Below, one piece after another: positions 30,919 to 41,685 of a stretch of 64,000 nt of DNA. The notes below the pieces were generated by a model, which worked only from the letters and a program-made list of their open reading frames with translations, had not been told where the DNA came from and searched no databases. The DNA comes from Panulirus ornatus (lineage: Eukaryota; Arthropoda; Malacostraca; Decapoda; Palinuridae): NCBI RefSeq assembly GCF_036320965.1, contig NC_092262.1:10125072-10189071 (forward strand). Reading direction: 5' to 3'. A program made the position numbers and the translations under genes. Each line of letters starts with the position of its first letter. Position 1 is the stretch's first letter.

Positions 30919-33765
30919 TTGGGGTGAAGAGAGTGGTGAGAGTAAGTGAGCTTGGGAAGAGACTTGTGTGAGGAAGTACCAGGAGAGACTGATTACAGAA
31001 TGGAAAAAGGTGAGAACAAAGGACGTAAGGGGAGTGGGGGAGGAATGGGATGCATTTACGGAAGCAGTGATGGCTTGTGCAAAAGATGCTTGTGGCATGA
31101 GAAGCGTGGGAGGTGGGCAGATTAAAAAGGGTAGTGAGTGGTGGAATAAAGAAGCAGGATTATTAGTGAAACAGAGGAGAGACGCATTTGGACGATTTTT
31201 GCAGGTAAATAATGCAAATGACTGGGAGATGTATAAAAGAAAGAGGCAGGAGGTCAAGAGAAAGATGCAAGAGGTGAAAAAGAGGGCAAATGAGAGTTGG
31301 GGTGAGAGAGTATCATTAAATTTTAGCGAGAATAAAAAGATGTTTTCGAAGGAGGTAAATAAAATGCGTAAGACCCGGGAACAAATGGGAACATCAGTGA
31401 AGGGGCAAATGGGGAGGTGATAACAAGTATTGGTGATGTGAGAAGGAGATGGAGTGAGTATTTTGAAGGTTTGATAAATGTGTTTGATGACAGAGTGGCA
31501 GATATAGGGTGTTTTGGTCGAGGTGGTTTGCAAAGTGAGAGGGTTACAGAGAATGATTTGGTAAACAGAGAAGAAGTAGTAAGAGCTTTGCAGAAGATGA
31601 AAGCCGGCAAGGCAGCAAGTCTGGATGGTATTGCAGTGGAATATATTAAAAAAGAGGTTGACTGTATTGTGAACTGGTTGGTAAGGTTATCTAATGTATG
31701 TATGACTCATGGTGAAGTGCCTGAGGACTGGTGGAAAGCTTGCATAGTGCCATTGTACAAAGGCAAAGGGGATAAAAGTGAGTGCTCAAATTACAGAGGT
31801 ATAAGTTTGTTGAGTATTCCTGTGAAATTATATGGGAGGGTATTGATTGAGAGGGTGAAGGCATGTACAGAGCATCAGATTGGGAAGAGCAGTGTGGTTT
31901 CAGAAGTGGTAGAGGATGTGTGGATCAGGTGTTTGCTTTGAAGAATGTATGTGAGAAATACTTAGAAAAGCAAATGGATTTGTATGTAGCATTTATGGAT
32001 CTGGAGAAGGCATATGATAGAGTTGATAGAGATGCTCTGTGGAAGGTATTAAAAATATATGGTGTGGGAGGTAAGTTGTTAGAAGCAGTGAAAAGTTTTT
32101 ATCGAGGATGTAAGGCATGTGTACGTGTAGGAAGAGAGGAAAAGGGTTGGTTCTCTGTGAATGTTGGTTTGCGGCAGGGGTGCGTGGTGTCTCCATGGTT
32201 GTTTAATTTGTTTATGGATGAGGTTGTTAGGGAGGTGAATGCAAGAGTTTTGAAAAGAGGGGCAAGTATGCAGTCTTTTGTGGATGAGAGATCTTGGGAA
32301 GTGAGTCAGTTGTTGTTTGCTGATGATACAGCGCTGGTGGATGATTCGTGTGAGAAACTGCAGAAGCTGGTGACTGAGTTTAGTAAAGAGTGTGAAAGAA
32401 GAAAGCTGAGAGTAAATGTGAATAAGAGCAAAGTTATTAGGTACAGTAGGGTTGAGAGACAGGTCAATTGGGAGGTAAGTTTGAATGGAGAAAAACTGGA
32501 GGAAGTGAAGTGTTTTATATATCTGGGAGTGGATTTGGCAGCGGATGGAACCATGGAAGTGGAAGTGAATCATAGGGTGGGGGAGGGGACAAAAGTTCTG
32601 AGAGCGATGAAAAATGTGTGGAAGGCGAGAATGTTATCTTGGAAAGCAAAAATGGGTATGTTTGAAGAAATAGTGGTTCCAACAATGTTATATGGTTGCG
32701 AGGCGTGGGCTACAGATAGAGTTGTGCGGAGAAGGGTAGATGTGCTGGAAATAGGATGACTGAGAACAATATGTAGTGTGAGGTGGTTTGATCGAGTAAG
32801 TAATGAAAGGGTGAGAGAGATGTGTGGTAATAAAAAGAGTGTGTTTGAGAGAGCAGAAGAGGGTGTTTTCAAATGGTTTGGTCACATGGAGAGAATGAGT
32901 GAAGAAAGACTGACAAAGAGGATATGTGTCAGAGGTGGAGGGAACGAGAAGTGGGAGACCAAATTGGAGGCGGAAAGATGGAGTGAAAAAGATTTTGAGT
33001 AATCGGGGCCTGAACATGCAGGAGGGTGAAAGGCATGCAAGGAATAGAGTGAATTGGAACGATGTGGTATACTGGGGTCAACGTGCTGTCAATGGACTGA
33101 ACCAGGGAATGTGAAGCACCTGGGGTAAACCATGGAAAGTTTTGTGGGGCCTGGATGTGGAAAGGGAGCTGTGGTTTCAGTGCATTATACATGACAGCTA
33201 GAGACTGAGTATGAACGAATGTGGCCTTTGTTGTCTTATCCTAACGCTACCTCATGCACATGCGGTGGGAGGGGTTTTCATTTCATGTGTGGCGGGGTAG
33301 TGACAGGAATCTATAAAGGGAGACAGTGTGAACTGTGTACATGTGTATATATGTATATGTCTGTGTGTGTATATTTTCTGTTTTTCTTTCATACTATTCG
33401 CCATCTCCCGCATTAGCGAGGTTGCGTTAAGAACAGAGGACTGGACCTTTGAGGGAATATCCTCACCTGGCCTCCTTCTCTGTCCCTTCTTTCGGAAAAT
33501 TAAAAAAAAACGAGAGGGGAGGATTTCCAGCCCCCAGCTCCCTTCCCTTTTGGTCGCCTTCTACGACATGCAGGGAATACGTGAGAAGTATTCTTTCTCC
33601 CTTATCCCCAGGGATAAACGAATGTTGAGATGTATAGGTATGTATATGTGCATGTGTGGACGTGTATGTGTATACATGTGTATATGGGTGGGTTGGGCAA
33701 TTCTTTCATCTGTTTCCTTGTGCTACCTTGCTAATGCGGGAGACAGTGACAAAGTATAATAAATA
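30919..33765 (+). mobile_element. LINE copy R, 5'-truncated, SINE in its 3' UTR
   Basis: Starts after the endonuclease (VVRVSELGK) and contains the complete RT (FADD at about 32318). The frame is broken by a lost G near 31882 and a stop at 32757. The 3' UTR is split by SINE S4 (33381-33616); the LINE tail resumes at about 33618. Confidence 0.9.
33381..33616 (-). mobile_element. SINE-like element S4, full length, inside LINE R 3' UTR
   Basis: Complete element in reverse orientation, inserted in the GT/TA-rich part of the LINE 3' UTR; LINE sequence resumes on both sides. Confidence 0.88.
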
Positions 33766-33866
33766 TAAAAATACTTACTATGTATAATAATAATATGGTT
33801 ATAAATGTTCAATACAAAAATTGGGGTCTAGCATAGAAATCTTTAATCTCATATACAAACACATAC

Positions 33867-34131
33867 CCTTCACTAGAATCACTTGAAGGTTCATGACTAC
33901 TTTCTTCATCATCACATTGGCTTTGTTTCCTTTCCTTTCCACAACCATTGCTATTACCATCACCACCATCCTCCCCATCTTTTTCTCCATCACTGCTTTC
34001 CCTTTCTCCTCCTCCTCCTTCATCAGTTACATTTTCTCCTTCTCTTATGCCTTCAGTCTTTCTTTCTCTGCTTTTGGTAGATTTATCTCCATTACCACTC
34101 TCACTGGCACCTCTGCTGACACAAGTCTCAC
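33867..34131 (-). CDS. TP53BP1: 53BP1 orthologue, coding exon 3
   Basis: About 88 residues, acceptor TATTTACAG, donor GTATGTG, phase 1 in and 2 out. Very acidic and low in complexity: DEGGGGERESSDGEKDGEDG, then KQSQCDDEESSHEPSSDSSEG. The SQ site and poly-acidic stretches fit the disordered N-terminal half of 53BP1. Assignment depends on the exact phase match to exon 4, which completes a split Gly codon. It lies immediately 3' (on the minus strand) of a region with no repeats and about 100 bases from a LINE tail at 33760. Confidence 0.65.
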
Positions 34132-35499
34132 CTGTAAATAGTAGAGTATTAGTTCACAATTCCTTGATTTATCTAAACAATAATTCATTTCCTGTATTCA
34201 CAAATGAGAAAGCCTGCATAGCCTTCATAAGTACTGCTATTTTCATCTCCACACAATCATGCCATAATAGAAAAAAATTTAAACAGTAAAATCACTTGCT
34301 GAAGAAGGCTTTAAAGTTATTTGACTTTTGTCAAAATAAAAGTAAAATTGCCTCCTGCTTCAAGTGTAAGAAATACAAATACATCAAAAAAATTATGAAT
34401 GCCAAAACAATTGTAACAAACAGGAGAAAAAGGAGGGAAAAGTAGAAAGACAAGAAAACTTTCGAAACATTTTTTGGAGCAAAAGTTCAAATCAGCTAAA
34501 CACCATGTTAGAGACCATTAAATTGCTACAAATGACTAGTCATGTTGCAATAGTTAGCTCTCCACACACTATGGAAATAAAATATTTCACTACAAAGGGC
34601 TACAAGATGGCAAACCTCTATTTCAGACCACTCTGCCAAAGAAGAATCAAAATATTGCTCCAAAACAGGGAAACAAACTGGATGCAGTGGGTGAATAAAA
34701 GTCAATGTTTCAAAAGGTTTTCTTAGTCTGCTTACAAGGTGAACATACAAAGCTACATCTACTTGCAAATCATTCAATACACAAGAGCTGTAGCCATCCA
34801 CTCATAGTCTAAACTTGAGAGATCCTGCCCTTTCAAAAATTTAGTTAAGCAAATTACATTGAATCACAAAAGTAACTAAGAAAATGAAAAACACTTCCTA
34901 GTAAAACAAATGCATTCTCAATCCCAGCACAGTTAAAACACATCATTCATGAGTGCTAAACTTTGAAGCTCTTTTGGTATTTTACATGATCAAACTTCCA
35001 GTGAGGTATCTGCATTCATTTTTCTTGTACACCAGAGTAAAAGCTTTAAAAAATTAGAAAAATATCTTAAGTATGTTCTTATGATGAACTACAGCATTAT
35101 ATTTTGATTTAAAGGATAGAAAACTGAACATAATCAGTATTTTATTGAACTATTTGTAGTCTGTGAAGGAGTTTTACACTCGTGGGTCCCCATCTCTTGA
35201 ACATTCTCTATCAAACAACTTTTTAAATCTATTTATAAACATTTACAAGAGCAGTGTTCTTTTTAACCTACGCGAGGTTTATGAAGTGCTCCATAAGTAT
35301 TTTCAGGCATAAAGAGTTTTAAAGTATTTCTGTATAGTTTTTGTCACAGACAAAGATGATTAATTATGGGTTTTTCAGTAATAATTATCATCTTGTAAGA
35401 GTGACACAGCAGCAAACATTATTACATACTATGAAGATGCAGATTTCGTACAGGCATCCCTGACATCCCCTCACATACCAATCAGAATATGGAAAAAGC
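34132..35499. other. 53BP1 intron, no gene seen
   Basis: AT-rich, without recognised repeats; lies between exon 3 and an old LINE relic. Confidence 0.6.
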
Positions 35500-36390
35500 T
35501 TAGGCCTGTAAAGTCTGGAGACAATGTGTAGGATGCCACAACAAATATTACTGGCTATGGGTGAGGAGAAAAGACGGAGTCTTAATGTGAAAATAGTATA
35601 GTTAAGTTTGGTAAAGGAGGGAGACAGGTTGGTTGAAGATGGAGTCTGAATGGATATGACATGGAGGAAGTGAAATGGTTTAGATATCTCACACTGGATT
35701 AGCCATAGAGTGAGATAGAATACCTATGGTCTTGGTTGCAATAAGGAGCATAAGGAAAGAGTGGTCAATATCTGTGGGGGTGAAGATCGATATGTCCGAT
35801 GGTATACTAATTCCAACATGTGTGTGATGCGGGCTCCATATATAAAAAAAAAAGGTAGATGAGGGCGGATGTGTAGGAAATGAAATGCTTGAGGGAAATT
35901 TATTGAGTAAGAAATGACAGGGTAAGAAAGAGGCATGGCAGTAAGAAGAGTACATTTGAGAAAGTCGAACAGGGGGAGCTGAAATGGTCTGAACATATGG
36001 AAGTGATGGGGGTGTAGGGGCTGCCTAAGACGGTGTATGAGTAAGAAGTGGAAGAACAAAGAGAATGGAGACTGTAGACAAAAATGATGGGTGGAATGAA
36101 AGATGCTTTGATTGACTGGGGGCCACTGAAACACTGAGTAAGGTGTGGGGTCTGCATGGGAGAGACAGTAAATTGGAGCCATGAGGCATACAGGAGGAAA
36201 CATGCTCTCAATGGGCAGAACTAAGGCATAAGATGCAGTAAGGGTAAACCTTCGAAATGTCTGTGGAGCTTGACTAGGGATAGAGGTGATAATTTAAATG
36301 AAAGCTATAGAGTAAAGGTGAACAAATGAAGCCATTCTTCATAATTCCTGGAGCTACCTTGTTCTACAAGTAATGGCAAACAGTAAGAAA
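35500..36390 (+). mobile_element. Old LINE relic
   Basis: Diverged RT C-terminus (a WFRYL-like stretch near 35670, LKWSEHMEV near 35980) and a decayed 3' UTR ending in GAGCTACCTTGTTC at ~36360. It is tail-to-tail with the next relic. Confidence 0.65.
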
Positions 36391-36394
36391 AAAT

Positions 36395-37360
36395 TATCAT
36401 TTATAGTCATTTAACCCCAAACTCTCTTCATAGGATTCTGCAGCTTCATGGCTGCAATCAGCAAGGAAGCATCAAGAACAAATCAAGAAATGGCCTCCTT
36501 TCCTCACATACACACTCTAGCTGCCATGTAAAATGCACTGAAACCAGAGCCCCCAATCCAAAACCAGGCCCTACAAACCTTTCCACAGTTTCCCTCAGCT
36601 GCTTTATATGCCCTGGTTCAGGACATAGAGAGCACATCGCTCAATGTATGCCACATTGCTCCAGTTCACTATATCGTGTGCATTCTTTTCACTTTCTGCA
36701 TGTTTAGGCTCCAAGCACTCAAAATCTTTTTCACTCCATCATTCTATATCCAATTTGGGCTCCCCCTTTCTCCTCACCCCTCCACTTCCAACGTATATAT
36801 CCTCTTTGTCAACCTTACCTCACTCATTCTCTCCATATGTCCAAACCATTTCAACACACCCTCTTCAGCTCTTTCAACCATACTCATCTTATTACCACAC
36901 CTTTCTCTTTCCCTTTTATTACTTGCTTGATCAAACCACCTCATACTACATGCTGCCCTCAAACTTTTAATTTCCAATAAATCTACGCTCCTCTGCACAT
37001 TCCATGCCTCACATCCTTACGACACTGCTTGGTCTACCATACCTTCAAACATACCAATTTTCACCCTCCCAGATAACCTCTCTTTTTACCATTCCTTTTC
37101 AAAGCTCCCATAACCTTCATCCCATCCCCCTCTATGACACTTCCTTTTCCATGGTTCTATTGTATGTCCACTCCCAGGAATCTAAAACACTCTGCTTCCT
37201 CCAAATTTTCTGCATTCAAATTCACATCCCAACTAACCTGGCCATCTGTACCGCTACATCCAACAACCTTGTTTCTATTAACATTTACTCTCTACTTCCT
37301 CCTTTCACACACACTCTCCTGAACTTGGACATCAGTATACAAATATATTTACCCTAGCTA
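36395..37360 (-). mobile_element. Old LINE relic
   Basis: Minus-strand decayed 3' UTR and RT C-terminus: LKWFGHMERMSEVRLTKRIY near 36.80 kb, and a diverged thumb region up to 37.35 kb. Many frameshifts. Confidence 0.72.
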
Positions 37361-37574
37361 CATGAAAAGTGAAAAGTCACCTTTGGTGAGGCTGTATCAT
37401 TGTGATTACAGTCCCATCAAAGAATTTCTCACTTCATGGGAGTCTATCACTTCCATTCAGTTGGAAGTGAGTGCAGCCATGGGCAACAGAAGCCTCTCGA
37501 AAGGAGTTCTTAGGCAACACCAGGAACCTTTCTAAGAAAGGAGTCCTGGGGCAATAATAAGTAAAATAAATGTA

Positions 37575-40500
37575 TATATATATATTTTTAAAGGGGAAAC
37601 AGAAGAAGGAGTCATGTGGGGAGTTCTCATCCTCCTTGAAGGATCAGATAGGATTTCTGAACATGTGTGGATGTAACAAGATGAGAAAAAGGATAGATGG
37701 GTAGTATGTTTGAGGAAAGGAACCTGGATGTTTTAGCTCTGAGTGAAACAAAGCTCAAGGGGAAAGGGGAAGAGTGGTTTAAGAATGTCTTGGGAGTAAA
37801 GTCAGGGGTTGGTGAGAGGAAAAGAGCAAAGGAAGGAGAAGCACTACTCCTGAAACAGGAGTTGTGGGAGTATGTGACAGAGTGTAAGAAGGTAAATTCT
37901 AGATTGATGTGGGTAAAACTGAAAGTGGATGGAGAGAGATGGGTAATTATTGGTGAATATGCACCTGGTCATGAGAAGAAAAATCATGAGAAGCAAGAGT
38001 TTTGGGAGCAGCTAAAAGAGAGTGTTAGTACCTTTGATGCACGAGACCAGGTTATAGTGATGGGTGATTTGAATGCAAAGGTGAGTAATGTGGCAGTTGA
38101 GGGTATAATCATGTACATGGATGGGGTGCTCAGGGTTGTAAATGGAAATGGTGAAGAGCTTATGACTTTATGTGCTGAAAAAGGACTGGTGATTGGGAAT
38201 AACTGGTTTAAAAAGAGAGATATACATAAATATATGCATGTTGACTGGGGATACCTGGTTCAAAAAGGGAGATGTACATAACTACACGTATGTGAGTAGG
38301 AGAGATGGTCACAGGGCATTATTTTATTATTTGTAAATTGATAGGCGTGTAAAAGAGAGACTTTTGAATGTTAACCTGCAGAGAGGGGCAGCTGGAGGGA
38401 TGTCTGATCACTATCTTTTAGAAGCAAAGGTGAAGATTTGTAGAGGTTTTAAGAAAAGAAGAGAGAATGTTATGGAGAAGAAAGTGGTGAGAGTAAGTGA
38501 CCTTGGAAAGGAGACCTGTGTGAGGAAGTACCAACAGGGACTGAGTGTAGAATTGCAAAACAAGAGAGCAAATGACGTAAAGGAAGTGGGGGAGGAATGG
38601 GATGTATTTGGAGAAACAGTGATCGCTTGTGCAAAAGATGCATGTAGCAAGAGAAAGTTGGGAGATGGGCAGATTAGAAAGGGTAGTGAGTGGTGGAATG
38701 AAGTAAGATTGTTAGGGAAAGTGAAGAGAGAAGCATTTGGACGATTTCAGCATAGAAGTAGTGCAAATGACTGGGAGATGTATAAAAGAAAGTGGCAGAT
38801 CAAGAGAAAGGTGCAAGAGGTGAAAAAATGGGCAAATAAGAGTTGGGGTGAGAGAGTATCATTAAATTTTAAAAAAAATAAAAAGATGTTTTGGAAGGAG
38901 GTAAATAACATGCATAAGACAAGAAAACAAATGGGAACATTGGTGAAGGGGGCTAATGGGGAGGCAATAACAAGTAGTGATGAAGTGAAAAAGAGATAGA
39001 TTGAGTATTTTGAAGGTTTGTTGAATGTGTTTGATGAAAGAGTGGCAGATATAGGGTGTTTTGGTCGGGGTGGTGTGCAAAGTGAGAGCGTCAAGGAGAG
39101 TGGTTTGGTAACGAGAAGAGGTAGTGAAAGCTTTGCGAAGATGAAAGCCAGCAAGGCAATGGGTTTGGATGGTATTGAAGTGGAATGTATCATAAAAGGA
39201 GGTGAATGTGTTGTTGATTGGTTGGTAAGGATATTCAATGTATGTAGGGTTCATGATGAGGTCCCTGGGATTGACTGAATGCATGCACAGCGCCACTCTA
39301 CAAAGGCAAAGGGGATAAAGGTAAGTGTTCAAATCACAGAGGTACAAGTTTGTTGAGTATTCCTGGGAAATCATATGGGAGGGTATTGATTGAGAGGGTA
39401 TATGCATGTACAGAGCATCAGACTGAGGAAGAGCAGTGTGGTTTCAGAACTGGTAGAGGATGTGTGGATCAGATGTTTGCTTTGAAGAATGTATGGGAGA
39501 AATACTTAGAAAAACAATTGGATTTTTATGTAGCATTTATCATATGCCTTCTGGAGGAGGCATATGATAGGTTTGATAGAGATGCTTTGTGGAAGGTTTT
39601 AAAAGTATTTGGTGTGGGAGATAAGTTGCTAGAAGCAGTGAAAAGTTTTTACCAAGGATGTAAGGCATGTGTACGAGTAGGAAGAGAGGAAAGTGATTGG
39701 TTCCCAGTGAATGTCAGATTGCAGCTGGGGTGCGTGATGTCTCCATTGTTGTATAATTTGTTTATGGATGGGGTGGTTAGGAAGGTGAATGTAAAAGTTT
39801 TGGAGAGAGAGGCAAGTATGCAGTCTGTTGTGGATGAGAGGGCTTGGGAAGTGAGTCAGTTGTTATTTGCTGATGATACAGTGCTGGTGGCTGATTCGGG
39901 TGAGAAAGGGCCCCCGGGGGTTGGGGTGATTTGGTAAATTTTGGTTTAAAAAAAAAAAAAATTAAAAAATTTTTAAAAGGAGGTAAAAAAAGGGTTTTAA
40001 AACGGGAAAAAAGGGTTAATAAGGGGGAATTTGGGGGGGGAAAAAATGGGAGGGAAGGGTATAGATTTTGAATTTGGAATGGTTTGAATTTAAAATGGAA
40101 AAAAGCGGGGGCAAAGGGGGGAAAAGGGAGGGAGGGAAAGGGTTTTCGGGAAAAGGGGTTAAAACTTTGGGGGAAAGGCAAGGAAGGGGTTATTTTGAAT
40201 AAGCAAAAAGGGGTAAAGTTTGGAATTGGTTTTTACAATGTTTTTGGGTTTGAAGGCCCCCGGGTTAGGAAAATGCCGGGCCATTGGGAAAAAGGGGAAA
40301 AGGGAATGTTTTGAGGACAAATTTGGGGTTTAGGGGGTTTTTGGGAAAAAATAAGGGGGGGTATTTATTTAGAAGGGGGAAATTTAAAAAGAAATGGGAA
40401 AAGAGGGAAAAAGGAGGGGGTGGTTGATTTTGGTTTTTGGGAAATGGAGAAAAAAGTGGGGGATAAATGATTGGGAAAAAAAGGGTTTAGGAAATCCCAA

Positions 40501-41590
40501 AGGGGTGAGGAAACAAAAAAGGGGGGCCAAAAACTGGAAAGGGGGGGGGGGAAAGAGGGGAAAAAGGGTTTTGAAAAAGGGAACAAGGAAATTAGAGGGG
40601 GAAAGGGATGAAGAAGAATAAGGGAAATTGGGAAAGAAAAAGGGCAAATTTTTTCTTTTTAGGGAAAAAATTTAAAAGGGGGGAATTGAAATCGGGGGTT
40701 TTTGGGGGCCGGATTGGGGGGAAAGAGGTTTGGGGGGGAGTATCATTAAATTTTAAAAAAATTAAAAAAATTTTTGGGGGGGAAAAAAATTGTCGGGCTT
40801 TGGGCTTCCTGAAGGGGGAAAGGGGGGTTAAAATTTTTAAAGTTTAGGGGGTGCCCGGAATTTGGGGGAAGGGAGAAAAATGGAATATGGGGTTTTTTTG
40901 GGGGGTTTTAAATGGAATTTTTGGGAAAAAATTTGGGAAACAAGGGAAAGGGTTGGAAAATTTGCAAAATTTCCCCACAAAATTTTGGTTGGATTAAAAT
41001 TATGTGGTAATAAAAAGAACGTGGTTGAGAGAGCAGAAGAGGGGGTGTTGAAATGGTTTGGACACATGGAGAGAATGAGTGAGGAATGAATGATTGACAA
41101 AGAGGATATATGAGTCAGAGATGGAGGGAACAAGGAGAAGTGGGAGACCAAACAGGAGGTGGAAGGAAAGAGAAAAAGATTTTGAGCAATCAAGGCCTGA
41201 ACATGCACGAGGGTGAAAGGCATGCAAGGAAGAGAGTGAATTGGAACGATGTGGTTTACCAGGGTCAATTTGCTGTCAATGGATTTAACCAGGGAATGTG
41301 AACCATCTGCAGTATCTGTGGGGCCTGGATGTGGAAAGCGAGCTGTGGTTTCGGTGGAGTACACGATAGCTAGAGACTGAGTGTGAACGAATTTGGCATT
41401 TTTTGTCTTTTCTTGGAGCTACCTCGCAGGTAAGCGATGGGGTAATATTTCATGTGTGGCAGGGTGGTGCCAGGAATGGATGAAGGCAGCAAGTATGAAT
41501 ATGTACATGTGTATATATGTATATGTCTATGTAAGTAGATGTAGGTATACATTGAAATGTATGTATATTTGCATGTTCTTCTCTTATTCA
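37575..41590 (+). mobile_element. LINE copy J, most complete copy, with a corrupted middle
   Basis: The only copy with the N-terminal endonuclease (LDVLALSETKLKG at ~37.73 kb; VIVMGDLNAKVSN at ~38.06 kb), then RT to VLVADSGEK (39.90 kb), a degraded stretch 39907-40985, and C-terminus plus 3' UTR to 41590. A local duplication of about 60 bases lies at 38190-38290. Stops at 38335 and 38997 disable it. The intact element was probably about 4 kb with a single endonuclease-RT frame. Confidence 0.88.
39907..40985 (+). other. Corrupted LINE sequence, probable assembly fault
   Basis: 1.08 kb of A/G/T homopolymers with almost no C. Fragments still line up with the LINE frame in order (the GTTTGAGGACAA region near 40310; ATCATTAAATTTTA near 40742, out of place). 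Both flanks are clean LINE. It reads like uncorrected low-quality sequence. Confidence 0.75.
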
Positions 41591-41625
41591 ATTATTTTGC
41601 TTTGTCAAAATATTTGCATGTATGG

Positions 41626-41630
<5 letters not shown>

Positions 41631-41683
<53 letters not shown>
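41631..41683. repeat. (TA)n microsatellite
   Basis: About 52 bases of TA between the end of LINE J and the start of LINE K. Confidence 0.97.

Positions 41684-41685
<2 letters not shown>

Noticed and set aside
40084..40847. Gly/Lys-rich ORFs
   Set aside because: Inside the corrupted stretch; not real coding sequence.
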